DNA of 64,000 bases, taken from NCBI RefSeq assembly GCF_040783535.2, contig NZ_JBFONW020000007.1, positions 62,001 to 126,000 on the forward strand, written 5' to 3'. How positions within the stretch are numbered: position 1 is the first letter of the stretch; every line of letters begins with the position of its first letter. Shown here piece after piece: positions 52,152 to 61,179 of this stretch. Below the pieces are notes generated by a model. It was not told the DNA's origin, searched no databases, and was given only the letters and a program-made list of their open reading frames with translations. This stretch comes from Aestuariibius insulae. Its GTDB lineage: Bacteria > Pseudomonadota > Alphaproteobacteria > Rhodobacterales > Rhodobacteraceae. Made by a program: the position numbers and the translations under genes.

Positions 52152-54248
52152 CTAAAACCGGTACTGAAGCGCCAGCTTCGCGGTCCGGCCTTCGTAGCGA
52201 TAGCAAAATCCGGCGCTGCAGATCTGTTCATCGTTGTCGAACACGTTCCGCACATTGGTCTGCAACTTTAGACCATCATAGCCGACCTTCGAGAAATCAT
52301 AGCTCATTGCCAGATCGGCAAAGGTCTGAGCATCGTTTTTAAAGGTATTCTGATCGTCGCCATAACTTTCGCCGACGTATCGCAGGCCGCCCCCTAAACC
52401 AACGCCGTCCAGAGGTCCGCTTTGCGGCTCGTAGAAGGCCCAGATCGACGCCTGATGCTCTGGCGTGGCCGATAGCTGATTGCCGACTGTTCCAGCGGCT
52501 CCGCTTTCAATCTCGACATCGAGATACGTGTAGGAACCGGTCATCCGCAGGCCATTACCGAAATTCGCCTGCGCCTCGATTTCAGCACCTTGCGAACGCA
52601 GATCATATGGGACCTGGATCTGGTTTAGTCCATTGAACGTCGCAGGATCGACGATCTGGAAAACCACGCCGTCTTCCTGCTGAATATCAAAGACCGAAGC
52701 CGTGATCAGGCTATCGGTATCCGGTATCTCGTATTTCACGCCAAGTTCGGTTTGGACCGCGCGTGTCGGGTCTGCCGGTCGGTCGCTGGTCGCATCGGTC
52801 GGATCGGAATACACGAGCCCGGTATTCGGCACGAAAGAGCTAGAGACATTGGCGAAAGGCGTCAGGCCATTTTCCATCTCATACGACACCCCGATCCGGC
52901 CGCTGAACTCCTCGTCCGACTTATTGCTCTGGGTATTATCAGCGGCAAACGTCGTGATGTTTACCCAGTCATATCGGCCACTCACAAAAAGATTGAGCGG
53001 TCCGTTCGAGATCTGATTGTGGAGATAAAGACCGGTTTGCTCGACATCCTGTCCACCAAAGAAAGGCGCTTCCGCGGCGTCGACCGCGGATGCTGACGTG
53101 ACCGAAAAAGGCGTGAAGAACGCCTCATACTCAGCAGCCGTATAGTCGAGCCCAATTATCAGGTCATGAGAAAGATCGCCGGTCTGGAACGACATTTCAA
53201 CGGTATTGTCGACGCTAAAATTGGATTGATCTTCGAAGTACTTGCCCCAACCCCGGCCCAGGGTCCCGGCTCCCGTATCAAAGACGTCGCTGAAGCGCAG
53301 CTCACTCTCGACTTCGGAATAGCGCAATTTTTGTCGCAAGGTGATGCGATCCGTCAGATCGTGAGCAATCTCATACCCGATCCGGTACTGCTCTTGGTCG
53401 AAGCTATTGTAGTCGGGATCGCCGACATAGATATCCGATGCGACCCCTGGTTCCGGGTTATAAAAGGCAGCCGTCGCGCCAACGGTGGAGTCAGAATATT
53501 CAGTGAGAAACGTGACGCGCGTACGATCATTCAGATCAAAGGTAAGGGACGGCGCAATCAGCGTCTTGTCGTCTGGATACCCTTCAAGCGGCGTGCCCGA
53601 GTCCCGAACAAGGCCGGTCAGGCGAAAGATCAGTCGGCCGTCATCTATTGCAGGTCCGGTAAAGTCGAAAGCCAGCTCTGCGCGGTCATCCGTTCCTGTG
53701 GTCAATCGCAATTCGCGGAATGGATCAGCCTTCGGCCGTTTGGAGACGACATTGATAAGCCCGCCCGGACCGCTGACGCCATAAAGCGACGAGGACGGAC
53801 CTTTCAGAATACCGACACCTTCAATTGTGTAAGGGTCATTGCGGTACCACGCCGAAGGCCCGTTGACCTGACGAAGGCCATCCCGAAAAAAGCCGTTGTT
53901 GAATGCCGCAAACCCTCGCAGCTTGAACGCGTCGTATCGGGTGTCAAAGCCGAAAGTACTGGCGGTCGTACCTGCGGAATATTCAAAAGCCTCAAGCAGC
54001 TGACTGGGCTTCTGATCCTCGATCTGATCAAGCGTGACAACCCCGATGGATTGCGGGATCGTCTTGATCGGAGTGTCGAGCTTCGTCGCCTGGCGGCCGG
54101 ATTGTGCCACATAACCGTCTTGCACCAGCGTCTCGTCACTTTCCGCTTCCAGCACGATTGTGCCCAGCATCACAGGATCACCTTCCTGCGCTATCGCAAT
54201 CCCGGTTGTGCCAAAGATCATGGTTATAGCAAGCTTAAGAACGTTCAT
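52152..54248 (-). CDS. TonB-dependent siderophore receptor
   Basis: A 698-residue outer-membrane receptor of the ferrichrome/FoxA type. Signal peptide LAITMIFGTTGIAIAQE, then a TonB-box-like DPVMLGTIVLEAES. The plug domain has TPIKTIPQSIGVVTLDQIEDQKPSQLLEAFEYSAGT and GILKGPSSSLYGVSGPGGLINVVSKRP, and the barrel ends RTAKLALQYRF with terminal Phe. The SIQVIP-like segment KTIPQSIGVV marks siderophore receptors rather than vitamin B12 or heme receptors. It heads the receptor-MFS-SIP operon. Ligand class probably hydroxamate; not provable here. Confidence 0.93.
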   Translation of the reverse strand: MNVLKLAITMIFGTTGIAIAQEGDPVMLGTIVLEAESDETLVQDGYVAQSGRQATKLDTPIKTIPQSIGVVTLDQIEDQKPSQLLEAFEYSAGTTASTFGFDTRYDAFKLRGFAAFNNGFFRDGLRQVNGPSAWYRNDPYTIEGVGILKGPSSSLYGVSGPGGLINVVSKRPKADPFRELRLTTGTDDRAELAFDFTGPAIDDGRLIFRLTGLVRDSGTPLEGYPDDKTLIAPSLTFDLNDRTRVTFLTEYSDSTVGATAAFYNPEPGVASDIYVGDPDYNSFDQEQYRIGYEIAHDLTDRITLRQKLRYSEVESELRFSDVFDTGAGTLGRGWGKYFEDQSNFSVDNTVEMSFQTGDLSHDLIIGLDYTAAEYEAFFTPFSVTSASAVDAAEAPFFGGQDVEQTGLYLHNQISNGPLNLFVSGRYDWVNITTFAADNTQSNKSDEEFSGRIGVSYEMENGLTPFANVSSSFVPNTGLVYSDPTDATSDRPADPTRAVQTELGVKYEIPDTDSLITASVFDIQQEDGVVFQIVDPATFNGLNQIQVPYDLRSQGAEIEAQANFGNGLRMTGSYTYLDVEIESGAAGTVGNQLSATPEHQASIWAFYEPQSGPLDGVGLGGGLRYVGESYGDDQNTFKNDAQTFADLAMSYDFSKVGYDGLKLQTNVRNVFDNDEQICSAGFCYRYEGRTAKLALQYRF

Positions 54249-55157
54249 CGCTGTTCCTCCTGCGCGGAGAAGGAAACGATAAGATATGGAGAGTCAAACT
54301 ATTTTTGTCAGGTATTGAGTGGCATCTCACGACGCTGCGCCGATATCTTGTGCATGCCCTTGCGGAAGGACTAGGCCTCCCCAAGCGCCGATGTTCTTGA
54401 GTAGGATCGAGGCGGAGTACTGCGCTGCATTCAGTGACGGCTTAGGGTTGAATTAGACCAATACTTGATACGCCGTGAACGGCTACTTCGGCGACTGAGA
54501 TTATGGGAAAGCCGTTTGAGAGGTCTCTGGCCCTCTCCCGCGAATACTTGAAATGCTCAAAGGCAACCCATCGCGATCGGCAAAGCGTTTTGTAATCAAT
54601 CGCGCGCAGGAACACTTAAGCAGAACGCTAATTTCTTCTATTATCGCATGCTGCAATCACTATGCTGGGCCGCTACTGCCCCATCCGATCATCGTGGCCG
54701 GATTCAGCCAGACACGTACTACGGTTCCGCCAACGATAATTCCCGCCGTTACCAGTTACCCGAAACGCGAGAGAGGTAAGTCCACCCACTCTCGGGAGGT
54801 GGCGAAGAAGGCTGCCGCGACTGTCGTCCTCATTGTCATCGTATTTCGGATCACAAACGGAATAAACGGGCGGAAGAGGATGAGATCGAGCATATCGGGC
54901 GGTCGGGGGATCATCACCATCGTCCTGTGGATGGCACTTATCGGAACCCGCGCGACGCTGAGCTCACCGTCGCCGGAGCACGACGCCGGAATCGGCAATG
55001 AGCGCGGCTTAAACAGGTAGGAAGACGGTCCGACCGCTCTCGCAAGCCACTTAACGGTGTAGATCGGCTCGCGTCATCGCAGCAGAGAACTTTATGCCTT
55101 GGCATCTAGGTGGATCTGAAGGACGGGCAAGCGCCGCCCAGATCAGAGTCGCCTGCA
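54249..55157. other. 909-base stretch without a supported gene
   Basis: The left end holds the promoter of the siderophore receptor operon. A 155-codon plus-strand frame (54553-55020) and an overlapping minus-strand one show no recognised family and no ribosome site. The GC drops here relative to the flanks. I treat it as decayed or non-coding sequence. Confidence 0.5.
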
Positions 55158-55658
55158 TTAGGCAGGGCGGAGGACGAACTCGACCTGGAGACTGGTGTCC
55201 GACGCGCTTCCCATGATTGGGCGCAAAAATACGGTCTCGAAGCCACCGTCATCGTAGTCCGCATCATAGGCCAGATGCCCATGCGGCTGTCCGAAGGCGG
55301 GCACGATCTGCGGCATCTCGATCCGGAACATACCATCTGCATCGGTAAGCGTCGCCCCGTGCGAACGCGCGTCGCGTTCGTGCCCTTCGGTCGTATGGGC
55401 CCAGACCTGAATGCGCCGTCCGGCAAGCGGAGCGCCGTCGCCTGCGCGGCGCACGTTGCCGGTGGTCCAGAACCCGCCGCCTCCGATCCGCTCCACGACA
55501 GGAGCGCCGGGGCGGTAGTTGTTGGCGCCGCCGCGCATGGTCTGCGTCGGCGCAAGGCTCTGGGCGCGGGCGGGCACGGCAAGGCCCGATGCGCCGATGG
55601 CGAAAGCGGTTCCGGTGGCTGAAAGGATCGTGCGGCGGGTCAAGGTCGGTTTGGTCAT
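55158..55658 (-). CDS. Tat-exported intradiol-dioxygenase-like protein
   Basis: A 166-residue protein with a twin-arginine signal (TLTRRTILSATGTAFAIGASGLAVPA). The mature part has a beta-sandwich like that of intradiol ring-cleavage dioxygenases (LAGRRIQVWAHTTEGHERDARSHGATLTDADGMFRIEMPQIVPAFGQPHGHLAY), including the DA-G-F-R step. It is short for a true dioxygenase and lacks an obvious full set of two Tyr and two His iron ligands, so it may be a small carbohydrate- or aromatic-binding relative. Downstream of the metallo-hydrolase gene, 42 bases away. Confidence 0.75.
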   Translation of the reverse strand: MTKPTLTRRTILSATGTAFAIGASGLAVPARAQSLAPTQTMRGGANNYRPGAPVVERIGGGGFWTTGNVRRAGDGAPLAGRRIQVWAHTTEGHERDARSHGATLTDADGMFRIEMPQIVPAFGQPHGHLAYDADYDDGGFETVFLRPIMGSASDTSLQVEFVLRPA

Positions 55659-55699
55659 CTGAGATCTCCTGTCTGAGGATTGAACCTGCGTGGTCCGGT

Positions 55700-56686
55700 C
55701 TAGCGGGTGAGGTATTGCAAGGCGGGCGGGATATAGTTCGGCTGCTCCCAGGTCGGGTAGCGGCGGCGCATCTCGGCGACCATGACCTCCATGTCCGACC
55801 CGCTTGCGGCGACGTCCTCAAGCGCAGCCAGGTAGCCGTCGACGCTCTGCGCGAGTTCGATGCTGCCAAGAGCGCCATGTCCCGGCACGATGATCGACGG
55901 GGCCGATCCCTCTATCGCGACTAGAGCGGAGCGCCAGGTCGGCAGGTCGATATCCTCGGCGCCGATCAGCGGCGGGAAGTAGGGGACGATCGGATAGATC
56001 CGCTCCTCGATCAGGTCGCCTGCGAAAAGCACACCCACATCGGGCACCTCAATGATCTGATCGCCTGGCGAATGGGCCAGCCCGACAGAGCGCAAAACGA
56101 CCTCGCGCCCGCCCAGATCTATGCGGGCCTCTGCGCTGTCATAGGTCTCGCTTGGCGGGGTGATCCGGATCCCGTCCAGCAGGACCTGATGCTCCGGCGG
56201 CAGCACGCCTGCCCGAAATCCCTCTAGCAGACCAGGGCCCGCCCGCATCAGGTGCTCGGCCTGCGCGGCATTGTAGAAGATGCGGGCGTCAGGTGCGAAA
56301 ACCTGCGCGCCGAACCCATGCTCGGGATGAGCGTGGGTCAGCGTCAGGACGATCTCGCGCCCCGGCGCCAGACGTTGCGCCGCGTCCAGCACTGCCTCGG
56401 CGCTGTCGATCCCCAGCCCGCAATCGACGACCAGCATCCGCTCCGTGCCGACGATGATGCCGATATTGGGCACCAGCGGGATGCGGCGGTCCGGCAGAAC
56501 GAACACGCCGGGCGCGATCTCTGCGGGAAAGCGCGCATCGACACTCGGCTGCGGATAGGGCGTCGGCGCGGGCTCTTTCTCGGCCTCCTCCTGCGAAGAA
56601 GCCATAATCGGCGCAAGACCGGCGGCGACGGCGATCGCCGAAAGGCGAAGAAGCGTGCGGCGGTCGGTCGGAAGGTCAAAGGTCAT
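55700..56686 (-). CDS. Tat-exported MBL-fold metallo-hydrolase
   Basis: A 328-residue protein with a Tat signal (TDRRTLLRLSAIAVAAGLAP) followed by a metallo-beta-lactamase fold. Metal motifs: LTLTHAHPEHGFG (H-x-H-x-E-H, with Glu in place of the common Asp), GLAHSPGDQI, VLFAGDLIEERIYP (bridging Asp) and IIVPGHGALG. Substrate unknown; the periplasmic location fits a secreted hydrolase. Its start overlaps the end of the NmrA-like gene by four bases, so these genes are co-transcribed. Confidence 0.85.
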   Translation of the reverse strand: MTFDLPTDRRTLLRLSAIAVAAGLAPIMASSQEEAEKEPAPTPYPQPSVDARFPAEIAPGVFVLPDRRIPLVPNIGIIVGTERMLVVDCGLGIDSAEAVLDAAQRLAPGREIVLTLTHAHPEHGFGAQVFAPDARIFYNAAQAEHLMRAGPGLLEGFRAGVLPPEHQVLLDGIRITPPSETYDSAEARIDLGGREVVLRSVGLAHSPGDQIIEVPDVGVLFAGDLIEERIYPIVPYFPPLIGAEDIDLPTWRSALVAIEGSAPSIIVPGHGALGSIELAQSVDGYLAALEDVAASGSDMEVMVAEMRRRYPTWEQPNYIPPALQYLTR

Positions 56687-57597
56687 GATAGCTCCTCGTC
56701 ATTCGGTGCAAGATGGCGGGTGTGATTTAGGATCGCCGGTCGCAGCTCTCGCTCAGCCCAAGTGCGGAAAGACGTCGGGGTGTCGTCTCGAGAGGTGCCA
56801 GGATGCGGGGTGTCCATGCCCTCGTTTTTTTCGGTCATCATCAGGGTATAGTCGCGGATCATGCCTTCGCTCGTACCGATGGACCGCAGCATCGCGCTGA
56901 ATGCGTCCATAGACATCTCGCGGAAGGCGACCGGATGCCCGAGGATATCCGAGAGGATCGACGCGATCTCATCGAACGACACCTCCTGGGGTCCATGCAG
57001 CGGTATGTCCTCGAACCCCGTCCAGTCCGGCGACAGAAGGAGGCGGGCCGCAACCGCCGCGACGTCCGCTTTCGCCACATGCGGCAGCGGTAGATCGCCG
57101 GGTGTCGGGGCATAGAATGCACCGTCGCGGATCACCTCAATCTGCCGCATCAGATTGTCCATGAGCGAGGCGCAGGCCAGCGCCCCGTAGGCTACACCCG
57201 TGGCCGCGATCAGATCGTCCATGACAACGCTTGCCGAGGCCAAACCTGCGGGTTTTGCCCACCCCCGTCCGACGGCCGAAATACCGACAACATGGGTCAC
57301 GTCCGACGCTGGAAGAGCCTCCGCAAATGGCTTTGAGAATGTGACGTATGCTGCATGCGCATCCGCTGCGGTTGGATCGCCCGGCGGCAGCCAAAACACC
57401 CTGTCCACGCCGTCCAGCGCAGCACCGATCGTCGCGGCGTCGGAATGGGAGCCCCGGACGAGGTCGACCCTGCTGCGGACATCCGGCGGCAGGCGCGACG
57501 GGTCGCGGACGATCACCCGAACCGGCGCGCCTGTGTTCAGAAGGCGGTCGAGGACGCGGGCTCCGATATCGCCCGTGGGTGTGGTGAGGAGGATCAT
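56683..57597 (-). CDS. NmrA-like NAD(P)-binding protein
   Basis: A 304-residue atypical short-chain dehydrogenase. The N-terminal dinucleotide motif is LLTTPTGDIGARVLDRLLNTG, followed by APVRVIVRDPSRLP (basic residues that favour NADP) and VDRVFWLPPGDPTAADAHAAYVTF. This is the NmrA/azoreductase-like (QOR2-type) group. The start at 57597 is preferred; a frame reaching 57654 adds a non-conserved tail. It is divergent from the AraC-type gene at 57702, with a palindrome in the gap. Confidence 0.85.
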   Translation of the reverse strand: MILLTTPTGDIGARVLDRLLNTGAPVRVIVRDPSRLPPDVRSRVDLVRGSHSDAATIGAALDGVDRVFWLPPGDPTAADAHAAYVTFSKPFAEALPASDVTHVVGISAVGRGWAKPAGLASASVVMDDLIAATGVAYGALACASLMDNLMRQIEVIRDGAFYAPTPGDLPLPHVAKADVAAVAARLLLSPDWTGFEDIPLHGPQEVSFDEIASILSDILGHPVAFREMSMDAFSAMLRSIGTSEGMIRDYTLMMTEKNEGMDTPHPGTSRDDTPTSFRTWAERELRPAILNHTRHLAPNDEELS

Positions 57598-57656
57598 GTT
57601 GGACGGTCCCTGTCTTGCTTGTCCTTGATCTATGAGCGACACTTCGAACGTCACAT

Positions 57657-57672
57657 GTCTGTGGATACAGAC
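57657..57672. promoter_or_regulatory. Palindromic operator candidate in the NmrA/AraC divergent region
   Basis: GTCTGT-GGAT-ACAGAC is a perfect 6-base inverted repeat with a 4-base spacer, 30 bases upstream of the araC-type start in a 104-base divergent promoter region. AraC proteins usually bind direct repeats, so the binder is uncertain. Confidence 0.45.
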
Positions 57673-57701
57673 TTCTCTTTTGATCGTTCAGGATTGCCAT
57701 C

Positions 57702-58616
57702 GTGGACCCACTTTCAGGCATCATCTCGCTTCTGCATCCGCACGATTGCGTCGCGGCGGGCTTTGACGCGGCCGGGGATTGGTCCATCCAGTTCGAGGCG
57801 CATGAGGGGCTTAAATGCAACGCGGTCATCCATGGGGCCTGCTGGATCCAGGTGGAGGGTGAGGATGCCGTCCACCTGACCGCCGGTGACTGCGTGATCC
57901 TGCCCAGAGGTCGGCCGTTCCGTCTGTCCGCACGGCCCACGCGCATGGGTGAGGACGCGCAGGTTCTTTACTCCCCTGTCCGCCACGGAGGCACCGCCGT
58001 TTATGGCGCGGGCGGCGAGTTCTTCATGTCGGGTGCCCGCTTCCTTTTGTCCGGGCCGCAGGCAGGGCCCCTTCTGCGCGGTCTGCCTCCCTTGATCGTC
58101 CTGCGCGCAAGCCCCGAGAGCGAGGCGCTTCGCTGGACGCTGGAGCGGATCATGGCAGAGCTGCGCGAGGCTCAGCCTGGCAGTACCCTGTCGGTGACGC
58201 ACCTCTCCCACCTGCTGCTCCTTCAGGTCATGCGCGGACATCTGGCCAGCGGCGCGGCGACCGGCCCTGGATGGATTGCCGCCTTGTCGGATCCGCGGAT
58301 CGCCCCGGCTGTGGAGGCGATGCACGACGATCCGGCACAAAACTGGACGGTGGAGGATCTTGCCGCTGTCGCGGGCCAGTCGCGGACGTCCTTCGCTGTA
58401 CGCTTCAAGGCCGTGACGGACCGCTCTCCGATCGAGTACCTGACGGAATGGCGCATGCTGCTGGCCGCCGAACGCCTGCGCAATGGTCGGACACCCGTCG
58501 CCAGAATTGCGGCAGACATAGGCTATACATCCGAAAGCGCGTTCGGCGTCGCTTTCAAGCGCGTGATGGGCCATGCGCCGCGGCAGTTCGCCAAGCGCAG
58601 TGGCGCGACGGACTAG
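57702..58616 (+). CDS. AraC family transcriptional regulator with cupin domain
   Basis: A 304-residue regulator. The N-terminal AraC_binding_6/cupin domain (DAAGDWSIQFEAHEGLKCNAVIHGACWIQVEGEDAVHLTAGDCVILPRGRPFRL) binds an unknown inducer; the C-terminal tandem helix-turn-helix includes WTVEDLAAVAGQSRTSFAVRFKAVTDRSPIEYLTEWRM and VARIAADIGYTSESAFGVAFKRVMGHAPRQF. Divergent from the NmrA-MBL-dioxygenase operon and probably its regulator. Its stop overlaps the stop of the convergent cytochrome b561 gene by four bases. Confidence 0.9.
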   Translation: MDPLSGIISLLHPHDCVAAGFDAAGDWSIQFEAHEGLKCNAVIHGACWIQVEGEDAVHLTAGDCVILPRGRPFRLSARPTRMGEDAQVLYSPVRHGGTAVYGAGGEFFMSGARFLLSGPQAGPLLRGLPPLIVLRASPESEALRWTLERIMAELREAQPGSTLSVTHLSHLLLLQVMRGHLASGAATGPGWIAALSDPRIAPAVEAMHDDPAQNWTVEDLAAVAGQSRTSFAVRFKAVTDRSPIEYLTEWRMLLAAERLRNGRTPVARIAADIGYTSESAFGVAFKRVMGHAPRQFAKRSGATD

Positions 58617-59200
58617 CGCGGCGCCGCTCGTCGTCGCCCCGTCGTCATACGCGCAAGCGTCGCGTCGCGGTCGATGAAACGATGCTTAAGCACCGCGCCG
58701 ATATGCAGCGCAAGCAGCGCAAGGATGACGAACGACATTGCCCAGTGAATGGCGCCCATAGCCGCGTTTAGCCATTCGACCTCACCGATTGAGGGCACCA
58801 GAACAGCGCCCCAGACCGCGACGTCGAAACCGCCAGAGATCGTCATCAGTACGCCCGAGACCGGCGTGACCACGATCGCCGCCAGAAGGGCGTAATGGAC
58901 TGCCTTGGCCGCGACCTCCTGCCAGTGGGGCGTACCTGCGGCGGGTGGAGGAAACCCCTTTGCGATCCGCCAGCCGACACGCCAGATGCCATAGACGAGG
59001 ACGATGCCACCGAAAAGCATATGCCAATCGTAGAGTGCAAAGACTTGCTGCTCCGGCAAGCCCGCGTAGTCAATCACGAGGCCGATCCCGAGGGCTGCCA
59101 AGAACGCGGCCGCGGTCAACCAGTGGTTCACGTGGGAGATCAGTCCATATCCCGGCTCGCCGGGTTCGCCCGTTCGATTTTTAGACGTATAAACGGCCAT
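58613..59200 (-). CDS. Cytochrome b561
   Basis: A 195-residue four-helix membrane cytochrome. The heme histidines lie in YGLISHVNHWLTAAAFLAALG, LYDWHMLFGGIVLVYGIWR, AAKAVHYALLAAIVVTPVSG and AIHWAMSFVILALLALHIGAVLKHRFID. Members act as quinone- or superoxide-linked electron carriers. ATG at 59200 is used; an earlier ATG adds a basic leader without conservation. Convergent with the AraC-type gene. Confidence 0.9.
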   Translation of the reverse strand: MAVYTSKNRTGEPGEPGYGLISHVNHWLTAAAFLAALGIGLVIDYAGLPEQQVFALYDWHMLFGGIVLVYGIWRVGWRIAKGFPPPAAGTPHWQEVAAKAVHYALLAAIVVTPVSGVLMTISGGFDVAVWGAVLVPSIGEVEWLNAAMGAIHWAMSFVILALLALHIGAVLKHRFIDRDATLARMTTGRRRAAPR

Positions 59201-59571
59201 CTTCAGCTCCCTTGATGATCCACGCGACCAGGACAATGCGGCCGCTACACCAGTAGGTTGGCCGTCTTTCGCAGACGGACTATGTGAAATAGTTCAATCT
59301 TCTGTAGAGATCGTTCCAGTACAGACCTTTGGGCGTGATGCCTCCGGAGAACGATGCGAATGATGTATGTGGCTACGATATTACCTGTACCCACGACGTC
59401 TATATTGGCGCGGCCCCGCTATTAGGCGTGTTGGCGACGCTGGAGCTCTGGCTCCAACTTCGTCCTCTTCGGATCACTTTGGGGGTCGTAGACAGCGGCT
59501 CGCTTCATATGCGCTCCGATGCTGTGCTATCGATCCGGCATGACTGCTTGCTGGCGGTATGGCGCCGGCTC
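59201..59571. other. 371-base stretch between cytochrome b561 and the LysR gene
   Basis: No supported gene; a 90-codon plus-strand frame overlaps the 3' end of the LysR gene and shows no family. A 6-bp hairpin (TGGAGC-TCTG-GCTCCA) lies near 59449. The region contains the promoter side of cytochrome b561. Confidence 0.4.
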
Positions 59572-60461
59572 TCAGTCGTTGCTTGGCAGCGTTTCCATTA
59601 GCCATCGCCCCGCCGGACCAAGGGTGCGATCCGCCCTGTGGGCGGCGTAAAGAACAAGCTCATGGGCGCGCGGGTCATCCTGTTCGATGTCGAGAGGGAC
59701 AAGCCGACCCTCAACCAATAACGGTTCGATCAGATGGTCGGGCATCCGGCACCATCCAAAGCCGGCTAGAAGGAAGTCGAGGCGCCGTGCAAGGTCAACG
59801 AAGCGCCACCGTCTTGCGCCGATCATTCCGTAGTCTCGCCCACCTGCCTGGTCGTCTTCGGACAGGACGAGTTGGATATGCGGTACAAGGTCGGCGCGCG
59901 AAACCGGGGGGCCGATCCGCGCAAGCGGATGACCCGGCGCTACAACAGCGCGCATTGTCGTTCTCAAGATCGGATGAGCGACGATATCGCCCGGCACGTC
60001 CGGCAGAAGCGGGCAAAGGGCAAGGGCCGTACCGTCAGCACGGACGCGCGCCAGCGCGCCGCCCAGCCGCTCGGTCGAGAAGGCAACGGGAAGATCCGGG
60101 AAGGTGGCCCGCAGACCGTGCAGCGCCTTGATCAGTGGTGCGCTCGGCATGAGCGGGTCGATGCGAGCGCCAACTCCGCCTCCAGCCCGGTCCTCATTCC
60201 CTCTGCCATTGTCTCGAAGCGAGCTGCAGCTGCCAATGTCGCTCTCGCCTGCGAGACGAGGACGCGTCCCGCTTCGGTCAGTTTTGGCCGGTAGCCCTTG
60301 CGATCGAAGAGCATAACGCCCTGGACGTCCTCCAGTGTCGCAACGGTCTGACTGATGACGGATTGTGCGCGGTCCAGGCGCCGGCCAGCAGCCGAGAAGC
60401 TGCCCGTTTCGTCAATAGCGACGAGAACGCGGAGTTGGTCGAGGGTCAGACGGCCGATCAT
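59572..60461 (-). pseudogene. LysR family regulator, disrupted by a frameshift
   Basis: The N-terminal 110 residues (GRLTLDQLRVLVAIDETGSFSAAGRRLDRAQSVISQTVATLEDVQGVMLFDRKG) are a standard LysR winged helix, and the rest (SAPLIKALHGLRATFPDLPVAFSTE through PGHPLARIGPP and AAHRADRTLGPAGRWLMETL) is the substrate-binding domain. The two parts are in different frames: the first runs to a TGA after ELALAS, while the second continues as IDPLMPSAP. One base is missing near 60163, between codons for ALA and IDPLMP. The gene is otherwise full length. A sequencing error would explain it as well as a real mutation. It is divergent from azoR, which it would normally control. Confidence 0.88.
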
Positions 60462-60564
60462 AAACCATCGTATCAACGGATAGAGATCATCGCAATTTCA
60501 TCGCTTCTGCAATTGGTTTTGCTCGTACATCTCCGGGGGAACCCATCTGATCGGAGAAAGACCC

Positions 60565-61179
60565 ATGACCAAGCTACTCGTCGTCGAAGCAAGCCCCCGA
60601 GGCGATGCCTCGATCTCGCACCATATGACACAGCGGTTCGTCGAGATATGGGCCGCCGCCCATCCCGGCGGCGATATCGTCCGCCGGGATCTCGCCGACA
60701 CCCCGCTGGAATTTGTGACGGGTACGTGGCTCCAGGCCTACTTCACCCCAACAGACCAGCACTCGCCAGAGATGAAGGCCACGCTTGCACTCTCAGACAC
60801 ACTGGCAGGCGAGGTGCTGGACGCTGACGAGATCGTCATCGCCACCCCGATCTACAATTACAACGTACCTGCAGTGCTCAAAGCGTGGATCGACCATGCT
60901 GTTCGCAAGGGGATGACCTTGGGCTTCGACGGCAAAGGCCTGGTGACGGACACGAAGGCAACAGTCATCTTTGCGGCAGGCGGCGCCTACGGGCCCGGAT
61001 CGCCGATCGCGGACCGCGCTGTTGCGCAGCAGTATATGAAGGTCATTCTAGGCGCGATCGGGATCAAAGACGTCACAATTATCGCTGGCGAGAACGCAAA
61101 GCTGGTCGACATGGGTGAGACAACGATGGAGGCATTCGTCGAAAGCCATGCGGGCGAGCTCTCCGCAGCGGCAGAATGA
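60565..61179 (+). CDS. azoR: FMN-dependent NADH-azoreductase
   Basis: AzoR (204 aa), a flavodoxin-fold FMN enzyme that reduces quinones and azo compounds. Flavin-binding motif LLVVEASPRGDASISHHMTQRF at the N-terminus; IVIATPIYNYNVPAVLKAWIDHAVRKGMTLGFDGKGLVT and VIFAAGGAYGPGSP are the conserved active-site regions. It is divergent from the (frameshifted) LysR gene and overlaps the VOC gene at its stop (TGACC/ATGA), so the two are co-expressed. Confidence 0.93.
   Translation: MTKLLVVEASPRGDASISHHMTQRFVEIWAAAHPGGDIVRRDLADTPLEFVTGTWLQAYFTPTDQHSPEMKATLALSDTLAGEVLDADEIVIATPIYNYNVPAVLKAWIDHAVRKGMTLGFDGKGLVTDTKATVIFAAGGAYGPGSPIADRAVAQQYMKVILGAIGIKDVTIIAGENAKLVDMGETTMEAFVESHAGELSAAAE

Noticed and set aside
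54553..55020. 155-codon plus-strand frame between the siderophore receptor and the dioxygenase-like gene
   Set aside because: No family, no ribosome site, and an overlapping minus-strand frame of equal quality; not supported as a gene.
59329..59601. 90-codon plus-strand frame between cytochrome b561 and LysR
   Set aside because: It runs into the LysR gene in antisense and lacks any recognisable domain.
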